A DNA stretch of 64,000 nt from Megasphaera stantonii (lineage in GTDB: Bacteria > Bacillota > Negativicutes > Veillonellales > Megasphaeraceae). A program made the position numbers and the translations under genes. The stretch is taken from positions 1,240,001 through 1,304,000 of the forward strand of contig NZ_CP029462.1 in assembly GCF_003367905.1 (NCBI RefSeq), written 5' to 3'. This document shows positions 16,341 to 24,225 of the stretch, piece by piece. Positions within the stretch are counted from its first letter, which is position 1. Every line of letters starts with the position of its first letter. A model generated the notes under the pieces. That model was given only the letters and a program-made list of their open reading frames with translations. It made no database searches and was not told where the DNA came from.

Positions 16341-17633
16341 TTAGAGGCCAAAGCGGGCAAAAATCGTATCGACATGGCTGAGCATCTTATGAACGTCGAA
16401 GCAGGCTTCGATGTCTTCGTTGCTCATGAATTTAGCAATATCTTCGTCTTTTTTGAGGTTTTCCAGGAAATCTTCCCCTTCGAGCCAGCGCTTCATGGCG
16501 TTGCGCTGTACCCAGCGGTAAGCCTGTTCGCGGACTGCGCCCTTTTCAACGAGGGTGTTGAGAAGAATCGGGCTGTAGATGAGGCCGCCCGTCAGGTTCA
16601 GGTCCTGCATCATCTTTTCCGGATATACGATGAGGCGGTCGACGACGCGCGTAAAGGTCTGGAGCATGTAGTCGAGGGCAATGGTGCTGTCCGGCAGAAT
16701 AACCCGTTCGACCGACGAATGGGAAATATCCCGTTCATGCCAGAGCGCTACGTCTTCCAGCGCCGCCTGGGCGTTGCCGCGAATGACGCGGGCCAGGCCG
16801 CACATGCGTTCACACGTAATAGGATTGCGTTTATGCGGCATGATGGACGAGCCCTTCTGTTTGGGGCTGAAATATTCTTCCGCTTCGCGGACTTCCGTGC
16901 GCTGGAGGTGGCGGATTTCCGTAGCGAATTTATCGATGGAGCTGGCAATGACGGCCAGTGTCGTCACGAATTCTGCATGGCGGTCGCGCTGCAGCGTCTG
17001 GGACGAAATCGGCGACGCAGCGATACCCAAATGTTCGCAGACGTATTTTTCTACGAAGGGGTCGACGTCGGCGTAGGTGCCGACAGCGCCGGAAATCTTG
17101 CCGACGGCGATCGTTTCCTTCGCCCGTTTCATGCGTTCGATGTTGCGTTCCGTTTCAGCCAGCCAGTTGCAGAGCTTGAGGCCGAAGGTCGTCGCTTCGG
17201 CATGGATGCCGTGGGTACGGCCGATGCAGGGCGTATATTTGAATTCAACGGCGCGGCGGCGCAGAACGTCGCGGAAATCTTCCAGATCCTTGATGAGGAT
17301 ATCCGAAGCCTGCTTGAGCATATAGCCCATGGCCGTATCCTTTACGTCTGTCGACGTCAGGCCCAGGTGAACATATTTGCCGGCTTCGCCGATGTTTTCC
17401 GAAAGGGTGGAAACAAAGGCGGCAATATCATGATGTGTTTCCGCTTCGATTTCATGGATGCGTTCGACAGAAAACTTCGCTTTTTCGCGAATTTCCTTGG
17501 CCGCTTCCTTCGGCACGTTGCCGAGCTCGGCCTGGGCTTCGCTGGCCAGGATTTCTACCTGTTTCAGCGTATCCCATTCGTTGAATTCTGTCCAAATCTG
17601 ACCCATTTCCGGTTTCGTATAGCGTTCAATCAC
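16341..17633 (-). CDS. purB: adenylosuccinate lyase
   Basis: Two steps of purine synthesis: cleaves SAICAR and adenylosuccinate, releasing fumarate. The 430 residues have the fumarase-superfamily signature GSSIMPHKRNPI around 262-273, the N-terminal IWTEFNEWDTLKQVEILAS, and LGLTSTDVKDTA with the catalytic His region GRTHGIHAEATTFG. Length is typical of Firmicute PurB. The start ATG/GTG region at 17633 has AAGGAGAG upstream. Single-gene unit. Confidence 0.97.
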   Translation of the reverse strand: MIERYTKPEMGQIWTEFNEWDTLKQVEILASEAQAELGNVPKEAAKEIREKAKFSVERIHEIEAETHHDIAAFVSTLSENIGEAGKYVHLGLTSTDVKDTAMGYMLKQASDILIKDLEDFRDVLRRRAVEFKYTPCIGRTHGIHAEATTFGLKLCNWLAETERNIERMKRAKETIAVGKISGAVGTYADVDPFVEKYVCEHLGIAASPISSQTLQRDRHAEFVTTLAVIASSIDKFATEIRHLQRTEVREAEEYFSPKQKGSSIMPHKRNPITCERMCGLARVIRGNAQAALEDVALWHERDISHSSVERVILPDSTIALDYMLQTFTRVVDRLIVYPEKMMQDLNLTGGLIYSPILLNTLVEKGAVREQAYRWVQRNAMKRWLEGEDFLENLKKDEDIAKFMSNEDIEACFDVHKMLSHVDTIFARFGL

Positions 17634-17764
17634 GTTGAATCTCTCCTTTTTAGTTCATGAGTACGGTTGTAAAAAACTCACCAGTGCTATTATACACTAT
17701 TTGCCATGCCAAAGGTAGGGCAAAGTGCGTATTTCATCGGCAAAGAACCCTTATTTCACGGACA

Positions 17765-17798
17765 AACCGCCGCAGGCCTCGTACATCCTGCGGCGGTT
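17765..17798 (-). terminator. terminator-like hairpin after selD
   Basis: AACCGCCGCAGG pairs perfectly with CCTGCGGCGGTT; the minus strand continues TTGT only, so the T tract is weak. Confidence 0.65.
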
Positions 17799-17801
17799 CT
17801 C

Positions 17802-18839
17802 TTATTCAACGACGAGCGCGCCTTCTTCGCGCTGCGCCGCGTAGCCTACGATTTCCGCGCAGGGAATCGCAGCCTGCAATTCTTGCAGCAAGGCCATGCA
17901 GTCCCGTTCCGAGACGGCGATGAGCAATCCTCCCGACGTCTGCGGGTCATACAGGATATCCATCATAGCCCGGCCGATGTCGCCCCTGACGATGACCTGC
18001 CCGTCCGTATAAGCCCGGTTGCGGTATGCGCCGGCGGGAATAAAGCCCATGTCGGCCATCTCGCAGGCTTCACCGTAATAGGGAACGCTTCCCGCCATGA
18101 CGTGCAGCGTAAGGCCGCTTCCCCGGGCCATTTCAAAGGCGTGGCCCAAAAAGCCGAAGCCCGTCACGTCGGTGCAGCCGCCGACGTCGTAGCGGACCAT
18201 GATATCCCTGGCCGCCTTGTTGAGCTGCGCCATTTGGCTGTGCAGCTCGCGCAGCAGGCCTTCCTCCACCATATCTCCCTGGGCCGCCGTCATGAGGATG
18301 CCTACGCCTAAGGGCTTGGTCAAAATCAATACGTCGCCTTCGCGGGCCGACGAATTGCGCAGGAGCTTCTGCGGATGGACGAAGCCCGTCACAGACAGGC
18401 CGTACTTAGGCTCCTTGTCTTCTATGGTATGGCCGCCTGTAATGAGGACGCCCGCTTCATAGGCCTTATCATAGCCGCCCTGCAGGATAGCCCGGACGGC
18501 ATCCTTTCCCATCTGCGAATTGATGCACATGACGTTCATAGCCAGCTTCGGCTCGCCGCCCATGGCATACACATCGCTCAGGGCGTTGGCCGCCGCAATT
18601 TGTCCAAATAAGAACGGGTCGTCGACGATGGGCGGAAAGAAATCGACGGTCTGCACCAAGGCCAATTCCTCGCTGACGACGTATACCGACGCGTCGTCGC
18701 TCTTATCGTAGCCGACGATCAGCCGTTCGTCATATCTTGTTGGAATACCTTCCAACAGCTGCGCCAGTTCCCCGGCGCCAATCTTAGCACCTCACCCCGA
18801 GCAGGACGCCATTTGAGTCAATTTGATCCTTTCATCCAT
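17802..18839 (-). CDS. selD: selenide, water dikinase; itself a selenoprotein (Sec16 at UGA 18794-18792)
   Basis: Makes selenophosphate from selenide and ATP. A simple reading frame starts only at 18755, but the true start is the ATG at 18839, which has GGGAGGTG seven bases upstream. From there the frame reads MDERIKLTQMASCSG, then UGA, then GAKIGAGELAQLL. This puts the UGA at the catalytic Cys/Sec position of the family motif CSGU/CGAKI. A 7-bp hairpin (18761-18778) follows at the spacing of a bacterial SECIS. The rest carries LVQTVDFFPPIVDDPF, ALSDVYAMGG and GGHTIEDKEPKYGL, and the C-terminal DPQTSGGLLIAV. Full length is 345 residues. It lies 47 bases after the COG2509 flavoprotein gene. 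Confidence 0.95.
18761..18778 (-). promoter_or_regulatory. bacterial SECIS hairpin of selD
   Basis: In the mRNA GCGCCGG pairs with CTGGCGC (one G-U) around a GGAA loop. The stem begins 13 bases after the UGA at 18794-18792, and the loop guanines fall about 21 bases after it, within the range seen for bacterial SECIS elements. Confidence 0.8.
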
Positions 18840-18886
18840 AGCCGGCACCTCCCTTCTTCAGCTTCCATATCCCTACAGGATACGGT

Positions 18887-20275
18887 TTACCGGCCTTCCC
18901 GTTCCAGGATTTCCTTGCCGACAGTCACGCCGGCCGCCGAGGCCTGCACCAGCCCCCGCGTAATGCCGGCGCCGTCGCCGATGGCAAAGAAATTGGGAAT
19001 CTTCGTTTCCAATTTGTGATTCAGTTCCAGCCGGTTGGAATAAAATTTAACTTCCACGCCGTACAGCAGCGTATGGCGCGAATTGGCACCGGGAGCCACC
19101 TTGTCCAGCGCCTCGAGCATTTCCTTGATGTCCTGCAGGTGGCGGTACGGCAGGACGAGGGACAAGTCGCCCGGCGTCGCATCAGGCATCGTCGGCCGCA
19201 CGAGGCCCCGCAGAATGCGCTCCGGCGTCGAACGGCGGCCGTCGAGAAGATCTCCCAGCCGCTGGACAATGACGCCGCCGCCGAGGATATTGGCCAAATT
19301 GGCGATGTATTTGCCGTATTTGATCGGCTCGTGGAAGGGCTCGGTGAACTTCTTCGACACGAGGATGGCAAAGTTCGTGTTTTCGCTGCGCTTGTGAGCA
19401 TAGCTGTGGCCGTTGACCGTCAAGAGGCCGTCGTTGTTTTCTTCTACGACGAAGCCATAGGGATTCATGCAGAAGGTACGAATCCTATCGTCGAAGGACT
19501 TGCTGAAATAGATGAGCTTCGATTCGTACACTATGTCGGTAATGGTCTCTAAAATTTCTGCCGGCATTTCTACGCGCACACCGATATCGACGGCGTTGGA
19601 CGTCAGCTTGAGGCCCAGCTTGTCTACTTCGCCGACAAACCATTCCGAGCCTTCCCGGCCCGGCGCGCAGACCAGGTAGCGGCAGGCATACAGCTGATCT
19701 GCTATGATAACGCCCCGCACCTGCCCGTCTTCCACGACGATATGGTCTACGGCCGTATCGGCCATGATGTCGATCTTGCCGTCGAGGAAGTCGCGCATAT
19801 TCGTCAGTATCTGGGCGTTTACATCCGTGCCGAGGTGGCGTATCCGCGCCGGAATAAGCCGTAAATCAGCCGCCGCGGCCTTGCGCTGCATCTGGCGGAT
19901 GCACTCCTTATTTTCGTCGCCGTATACCTTGCGGTCTGCGCCGCCGAAGCGGCAGTATACGTCGTCGACATAGGCTATTTTTTCCATGAGCTCGGCCTTG
20001 GACATGTAGTCGTCCAAATTGCCGCCGTATTCCGTCGTCAGCGTCAACTTGCCGTCGCTGAAGGCGCCGGCGCCGCCCCAGCCGCACACGACGTTGCGGA
20101 CCTTATCCTTAGGCAGGGCGTTTTTATTGCGGCTCGTCGCAATGCGCTCGCGAATGTCCTGCCCCTTTTCCACGATGAGAATACTCAGGCCCGTATCGGC
20201 CAGCTCCAGAGCCGTAAAAATACCGGCCGGCCCGGCCCCGATAATGATGACGTCATAGGTTTTTACAGCGTTCAT
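18887..20275 (-). CDS. FAD-dependent dehydrogenase of the COG2509 type
   Basis: A 462-residue flavoprotein. The N terminus has the dinucleotide fold YDVIIIGAGPAGIFTALELA (9-28), then CGWGGAGAFSDGKLTL, and the C terminus NFFAIGDGAGITRGLVQAS, the second FAD contact. This uncharacterised family is widespread in anaerobes. Immediate upstream position to selD in the same direction (47 bases) suggests cotranscription and possibly a selenium-related redox role (inference only). Start ATG at 20275 with AAAGGAGAGA upstream. Confidence 0.85.
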   Translation of the reverse strand: MNAVKTYDVIIIGAGPAGIFTALELADTGLSILIVEKGQDIRERIATSRNKNALPKDKVRNVVCGWGGAGAFSDGKLTLTTEYGGNLDDYMSKAELMEKIAYVDDVYCRFGGADRKVYGDENKECIRQMQRKAAAADLRLIPARIRHLGTDVNAQILTNMRDFLDGKIDIMADTAVDHIVVEDGQVRGVIIADQLYACRYLVCAPGREGSEWFVGEVDKLGLKLTSNAVDIGVRVEMPAEILETITDIVYESKLIYFSKSFDDRIRTFCMNPYGFVVEENNDGLLTVNGHSYAHKRSENTNFAILVSKKFTEPFHEPIKYGKYIANLANILGGGVIVQRLGDLLDGRRSTPERILRGLVRPTMPDATPGDLSLVLPYRHLQDIKEMLEALDKVAPGANSRHTLLYGVEVKFYSNRLELNHKLETKIPNFFAIGDGAGITRGLVQASAAGVTVGKEILEREGR

Positions 20276-20414
20276 CGTCTATCTCTCCTTTCGCCGCGGC
20301 CTGCTGCCGCGCAGTCGGGATATCTGCGATTGTATATCAACTATCCTCATTTAGCGTATCATGGGGCACGGGCCCTGTCAATATAAGGCGACCCCTGCTC
20401 TTCCCGGCAGGTTG

Positions 20415-20423
20415 TGCTATAAT
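20415..20423 (+). promoter_or_regulatory. extended -10 promoter for the 20459 gene
   Basis: TGCTATAAT, an extended -10 box, about 36 bases before the ATG; no good -35 box is seen. Confidence 0.45.
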
Positions 20424-20458
20424 AAGGGCATGACTATACAAGCAAGGAGAGGTTTCAT

Positions 20459-20899
20459 ATGGCACAAAAACGAAAAGACCGACGGCAGCAGGCTGTCGAC
20501 GACCCGAAGGAAGAGCTTCGGCTGCAGGAATACATCTTTCTCTGGACCTTCCTGCTCATGGTCCTCCTATTAGTGTCCTTATATCTGCAAATCAATCCGA
20601 TCGTCCCGGCAGCGGCAGGCGTCGTCCTCGTCGTGTCTACTATCGCCCTGTACGTCAAATACCGCGAATTCTACGCCGTCCGCGACCGAGGCCAGCGTAC
20701 CTGGTGCTCCGTCCTGTCGATGTACGCCAGCCTGCTCCTCACGCTGGGCTGCGCCTATTACTACTCGCAGCACGAAAAGCTGACCGACGAATACGCCCTC
20801 GTGTTCCTCTTCGGCTTTCTGTTCTTTACGTACATGGCCTACCGCACACTGAGCCGTTCCATGGTCGTCGGCAACAAGCGAGTTCGCGTAAAACGCTGA
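20459..20899 (+). CDS. small four-helix membrane protein, function unknown
   Basis: A 146-residue protein with a charged basic/acidic N terminus (MAQKRKDRRQQAVDDPKEEL), then four hydrophobic segments at roughly 26-44, 46-65, 84-100 and 110-127, and a basic tail (NKRVRVKR). No recognisable family motif. AAGGAGAGG lies six bases before the ATG, so it is very likely translated. It is monocistronic: divergent from the COG2509 gene and followed by a bidirectional terminator shared with pta. Confidence 0.75.
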   Translation: MAQKRKDRRQQAVDDPKEELRLQEYIFLWTFLLMVLLLVSLYLQINPIVPAAAGVVLVVSTIALYVKYREFYAVRDRGQRTWCSVLSMYASLLLTLGCAYYYSQHEKLTDEYALVFLFGFLFFTYMAYRTLSRSMVVGNKRVRVKR

Positions 20900-20986
20900 C
20901 GGCAGCGGGAAAAAGCCGGCAGGAAACAGTTATGCCGAAAGGCCAGGCAAAAGGCCGAAACGAATCAACTGCATACTTGAGAATAT

Positions 20987-21022
20987 AAAAACAGCGCACA
21001 CGATATCGTATGCGCTGTTTTT
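20987..21022. terminator. bidirectional terminator between the membrane-protein gene and pta
   Basis: AAAAACAGCGCA pairs with TGCGCTGTTTTT around CGATATCG-like inner sequence, giving T runs on both strands. Confidence 0.9.
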
Positions 21023-21057
21023 ATGCACGCCGCTATAAACGGCGCAGCCTGTCGCTC

Positions 21058-22101
21058 TTAGCCTTCGAAGGGATGAGCGGCCTGTTTTTTCATGATATCT
21101 GTCGTAATTGCGTCAGAGCAGCAAACGGCGACGACGTCTACGACGTCTTCTGTCGAGCAGCCACGGGACAAGTCGAGAATCGGTTTTGCCAAGCCCTGAA
21201 CCAAGGGGCCAAGAGCCGTTGCGTTGGCAAAACGCTGAACCATCTTGTAGCCGATGTTAGCAGCATCGAGGTTCGGGAAAATGAGGACGTTGGCATGGCC
21301 GGCAACCTTGGAACCCGGAGCTTTGCGTTCGCCAACTTCCGGTACCAACGCGGCGTCAGCCTGCATTTCGCCGTCGAAGTCGAATTCTACGCCGCGGTCT
21401 TTCAGGATCTGTACAGCCTGACGAACTTTGTCGACAGATTCGCCGGCGCCGCTGCCCATGGTGGAGTAGGACAAGAAGGCAACGCGAGGTCTTAACATCT
21501 GTACAGTTCTTTCAGCACGTTCCACGCAGATGCAGGCAATGTCAGCCAGCTGTTCTGCCGTCGGATCGGGAATAACACCGCAGTCGCCCAGTACGAGGAT
21601 GCCGTTATCGCCGTACTGCGGCGTATTGGTCAGCAAAATGAAGGCACTGGATACGGTCTTGTTGCCCGGACGGGGGCCTACGACCTGAAGGCCGGCGCGG
21701 ATAACGTCGGCAGACGTCGTAATCGCACCGGATACGACACCGTCAGCTTCGCCGAGAGCAACGAGGCCGGCAGCGAAGAAGGTGTAGTTGTTAACCATAA
21801 CTTCGTATGCTTTTTCCGGCGTCATGCCTTTCTTTTCGCGGCGTTTTGCAAAATATGCGCACAATTCGTCCATGCGGTAATACGTTGCCGGGTCGATTAC
21901 TTCAACGCCCGTAAGGTCAATCTGGTATTTAGCAGCATCTTTTTTGATTTGTTCCAGTTTGCCTACGAGGACAATTCTGGCAAAGCCTTCGGCCAAAACA
22001 CGTTCGGCAGCTTTCAGTACGCGGGGGCTGCTCGTTTCCGGAAGAACAATCTTCTTCTGCGCTTTCGCAACACGGGCTTTCAAATCTTCAGTAAATCGCA
22101 T
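21058..22101 (-). CDS. pta: phosphate acetyltransferase
   Basis: Interconverts acetyl-CoA and acetyl phosphate in the acetate/ATP-forming branch of fermentation. The 347 residues fit the short Pta form. Motifs include KIVLPETSSPRVLKAAERVL at the N terminus, GLVALGEADGVVSGAITTSA in the middle, SYSTMGSGAG and FPNLDAANIGYKMVQR toward the C terminus. ackA is not adjacent. A consensus promoter lies upstream at 22152-22179. Codon choice resembles highly expressed genes. Confidence 0.96.
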   Translation of the reverse strand: MRFTEDLKARVAKAQKKIVLPETSSPRVLKAAERVLAEGFARIVLVGKLEQIKKDAAKYQIDLTGVEVIDPATYYRMDELCAYFAKRREKKGMTPEKAYEVMVNNYTFFAAGLVALGEADGVVSGAITTSADVIRAGLQVVGPRPGNKTVSSAFILLTNTPQYGDNGILVLGDCGVIPDPTAEQLADIACICVERAERTVQMLRPRVAFLSYSTMGSGAGESVDKVRQAVQILKDRGVEFDFDGEMQADAALVPEVGERKAPGSKVAGHANVLIFPNLDAANIGYKMVQRFANATALGPLVQGLAKPILDLSRGCSTEDVVDVVAVCCSDAITTDIMKKQAAHPFEG

Positions 22102-22151
22102 GAGGGAACCACTCCTTAAATAAATCTTAAAAATGAATGTTTGACAGCTTT

Positions 22152-22179
22152 ATTATAATACAAAATGGAGTCGAATCAA
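22152..22179 (-). promoter_or_regulatory. pta promoter
   Basis: On the minus strand TTGATT (22179-22174), 16-base spacer, TATAAT (22157-22152). The remaining 22180-22440 stretch holds no convincing gene. Confidence 0.6.
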
Positions 22180-22442
22180 ATACGTTTCGCCTGCTTATTG
22201 CAATAATACGAACAATTCGGCATGAAAGTTAATCATTTTATAATATACTATTATGCATTTATGCTATCATACATGAGTCTATGTGTTATCTTAAAGGCCG
22301 GCGGCAGAACGAAGGGAGTTTCGTTCCTGACCAGAAGACGAGGAATTTCAGCAAAGAGGGGATATCTTCGTATGCCAACAGGAAGCAACGACAGACATTC
22401 GGTACGCAGCGTCTTGGCCAATAACCGTCATACATGCAAAAA

Positions 22443-22468
22443 AAGACATACACCGAAGTGTATGTCTT
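22443..22468 (-). terminator. terminator of the tRNA operon
   Basis: AAGACATACAC-TTCG-GTGTATGTCTT hairpin followed by T residues on the minus strand, eleven bases after tRNA-Val. Confidence 0.9.
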
Positions 22469-22478
22469 GTAAAAAAAT

Positions 22479-22554
22479 TGGTGGGCGATAACAGGATCGA
22501 ACTGCTGACATCCTGCTTGTAAGGCAGGCGCTCTCCCAGCTGAGCTAATCGCCC
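22479..22554 (-). tRNA. tRNA-Val (TAC)
   Basis: Cloverleaf GGGCGATTAGCTCAGCTGGG at the 5' side, anticodon loop CTTACAA, encoded CCA; 76 bases. Last of six tRNAs. Confidence 0.95.
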
Positions 22555-22560
22555 GGATAG

Positions 22561-22636
22561 TGGTGACCCCTACGGGATTCGAACCCATGTTCTCGCCGTG
22601 AAAGGGCGGTGTCTTAAACCACTTGACCAAGGGGCC
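22561..22636 (-). tRNA. tRNA-Glu (TTC)
   Basis: 5' GGCCCCTTGGTCAAGTGGTT, anticodon loop CTTTCAC, T-arm GGGTTCGAATCCC, encoded CCA; 76 bases. Confidence 0.95.
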
Positions 22637-22652
22637 ATGCTAGAGTAAATGA

Positions 22653-22728
22653 TGGTGATCCACCCGAGATTCGAACTCGGGACACCCTGATTAAAAGTCA
22701 GGTGCTCTACCGACTGAGCTAGTGGATC
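22653..22728 (-). tRNA. tRNA-Lys (TTT)
   Basis: 5' GATCCACTAGCTCAGTCGGT, anticodon loop CTTTTAA, encoded CCA; 76 bases. Confidence 0.95.
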
Positions 22729-22735
22729 ATAAATT

Positions 22736-22809
22736 TGGCAGGGGTAGCTGGATTCGAACCAACGATGACGGAGTCAGAGTCCGTAGCCTTACCGCTTGGC
22801 GATACCCCT
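22736..22809 (-). tRNA. tRNA-Gln (CTG)
   Basis: 5' AGGGGTATCGCCAAGCGGTA, anticodon stem-loop ACGGA-CTCTGAC-TCCGT gives CTG, encoded CCA; 74 bases. Confidence 0.92.
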
Positions 22810-22813
22810 GTAT

Positions 22814-22889
22814 TGGCTCCTCAAGTAGGACTCGAACCTACGACAAATCGGTTAACAGCCGATTGCTCTACCGACTGAGCTATTGAGGA
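22814..22889 (-). tRNA. tRNA-Asn (GTT)
   Basis: 5' TCCTCAATAGCTCAGTCGGT, anticodon loop CTGTTAA, encoded CCA; 76 bases. Confidence 0.95.
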
Positions 22890-22914
22890 ATAGCTTCCTC
22901 TTAAAGAGGAAATA

Positions 22915-22989
22915 TGGAGCGGAAAACGAGGCTCGAACTCGCGACCCCCACCTTGGCAAGGTGGTGCTCTACCACTGAGCTACTTCCGC
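22915..22989 (-). tRNA. tRNA-Gly (GCC)
   Basis: 5' GCGGAAGTAGCTCAGTGGTA, anticodon loop TTGCCAA, encoded CCA; 75 bases. First tRNA of the operon. Confidence 0.95.
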
Positions 22990-23004
22990 ATGACGACGAA
23001 GTTT

Positions 23005-23033
23005 ATTTTAGCACTTTCGTTTGTGCTTGTCAA
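23005..23033 (-). promoter_or_regulatory. main promoter of the tRNA operon
   Basis: On the minus strand TTGACA (23033-23028), 17-base spacer, TAAAAT (23010-23005), fifteen bases before tRNA-Gly. The spacer contains a GCAC...GTGC inverted pair. Confidence 0.75.
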
Positions 23034-23122
23034 CACATTTTTTGAAAGTTTTTTAAGAACTTTTTTGCGACGTTCTTTCTAACCTTCTCTGTGTCGGCGA
23101 GTTCATCAGAACGCTTAATCAT
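23030..23122 (-). CDS. possible 30-residue basic peptide before the tRNA operon
   Basis: ATG at 23122 preceded by AGGAGG nine bases upstream; reads MIKRSDELADTEKVRKNVAK then KFLKNFQKMC and stops inside the tRNA promoter -35 box. It is lysine-rich with no known family. Against it: a promoter-like pair (TTGACA 23149-23144, TATTAT 23126-23121, 17-base spacer) overlaps its start codon, so the AGGAGG and ATG may just be promoter sequence. Confidence 0.3.
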   Translation of the reverse strand: MIKRSDELADTEKVRKNVAKKFLKNFQKMC

Positions 23123-23149
23123 AATATCACGCCTCCTGTAATCTGTCAA
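23121..23149 (-). promoter_or_regulatory. second upstream promoter candidate for the tRNA operon
   Basis: TTGACA, 17-base spacer, TATTAT on the minus strand, about 116 bases upstream of the main tRNA promoter. The rest of 23150-23238 shows nothing definite. Confidence 0.5.
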
Positions 23150-23238
23150 TAGATTTTTTCACTTTTTTCGCAAATAGTTGATGGAATTGATTATATGATG
23201 AATTCTACCAGATATACTCTACTTTCTCCATAAAAGAA

Positions 23239-23265
23239 GCGCCGCAAAAAATATCTCCGCGGCGC
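23239..23265 (-). terminator. terminator downstream of larC
   Basis: GCGCCGC and GCGGCGC stem with TTCTTTT following on the minus strand, about 77 bases after the larC stop. Confidence 0.7.
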
Positions 23266-23341
23266 CTTACCTATCTTACGTTTATGTAGCTGTCATGAGC
23301 CAAGACATGCAGGAGAATCGTGTCTGTCCTGCCGCCGTTCC

Positions 23342-24184
23342 TTACCGCCATGATTCAGCTTCTCCGATAAAGCCGCGGACGACGTTGGGGATTTCCAGGT
23401 CTTTCGTGCCTGCGCCGTAAGCCGTGATGTCATGGACAAAGGACTTGGGCCGGGGGCCGATATAGGAAGCCAGGGTCTTGACGAGGGCCGCGCCGGTCGG
23501 CGTGACGAGTTCGCCGCGGATGTCCGTAGCATAATAGGGAATGCCTGCCAGCAGTTCTGCCGTAGCCGGAGCCGGTACGGGCATAACGCCGTGGGCGCAG
23601 CGTACGAAGCCGCTGCCGACGTGGAGAGGCGACGCGCCGATTTGCTCTATGCCCAGATATTCGAGAGCCCAGGCAACGCCGACGATGTCCAGGATGCAGT
23701 CGACGGCCCCGACTTCATGGAAATGAATCTGGTCGACAGGCACGCCGTGAACCTTTGCCTCGGCTTTTGCCAGCTCGCCGAATACGGCGAGGCTTTTCGC
23801 CTTAACGCTGTCCGACAGCGGCGACGCTTCGATAATCGCCGTGATTTCCTGCAGGCCGCGGTGCTGGTGATGATGGTGATGGCCCGTCGTATCGACGAGA
23901 TGCTCGTGGCTGTGCGAACCGTGATGTTCGTGATGATGATGGTGCTCATGATCGTGCCCGCCGTCGTGCGCATGGTGATGACGTTCCGCATCAAGAATTA
24001 CGTTGTAATAGACCGATTGAATTCCCAGCTTGGAAACGGATTCGCAGACGAGGGAATATCCTTCCAGCTTCAGCGAAGCCATGGCGTCCTGAAAGGCGTC
24101 GAAGGGCACGCCGGCCTGCAGAAGCATGCCGGTGAACATATTGCCGCTGATGCCGGAAAAACAATCGAGGTATAAGGTCTTCAT
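23342..24184 (-). CDS. larC: nickel-pincer cofactor protein LarC, N-terminal part only
   Basis: LarC inserts nickel into the pincer cofactor used by lactate racemase LarA. The 280 residues start with the family signature LYLDCFSGISGNMFTGMLL, carry a His-rich insert (about 20 His between residues 69 and 108, e.g. GHDHEHHHHHEHHGSHSHEH), then VDQIHFHEVGAVDCILDIVG and PTGAALVKTLA. It stops where full-length LarC (around 400 residues, or LarC1 plus frameshifted LarC2) would continue. Only about 20 codons of a +1/-1 frame (RTDTILLHVLAHDSY) remain before stops and a terminator, so the C-terminal CTP-binding domain is not encoded here. larA, larB and larE are not in the window. Confidence 0.8.
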   Translation of the reverse strand: MKTLYLDCFSGISGNMFTGMLLQAGVPFDAFQDAMASLKLEGYSLVCESVSKLGIQSVYYNVILDAERHHHAHDGGHDHEHHHHHEHHGSHSHEHLVDTTGHHHHHQHRGLQEITAIIEASPLSDSVKAKSLAVFGELAKAEAKVHGVPVDQIHFHEVGAVDCILDIVGVAWALEYLGIEQIGASPLHVGSGFVRCAHGVMPVPAPATAELLAGIPYYATDIRGELVTPTGAALVKTLASYIGPRPKSFVHDITAYGAGTKDLEIPNVVRGFIGEAESWR

Positions 24185-24225
24185 GTATAATCTCCTTCCT
24201 GCCGCAAAGGGGCATCGCTATCGTC

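Noticed and set aside
17802-18755. selD starting at 18755
   Set aside because: It lacks the catalytic CSG-Sec-GAK segment and a ribosome site; the UGA read-through start at 18839 explains both.
22222-22630. Open frames on both strands near the tRNA-Val and tRNA-Glu genes
   Set aside because: They overlap tRNA genes and the terminator and have no protein-like features.
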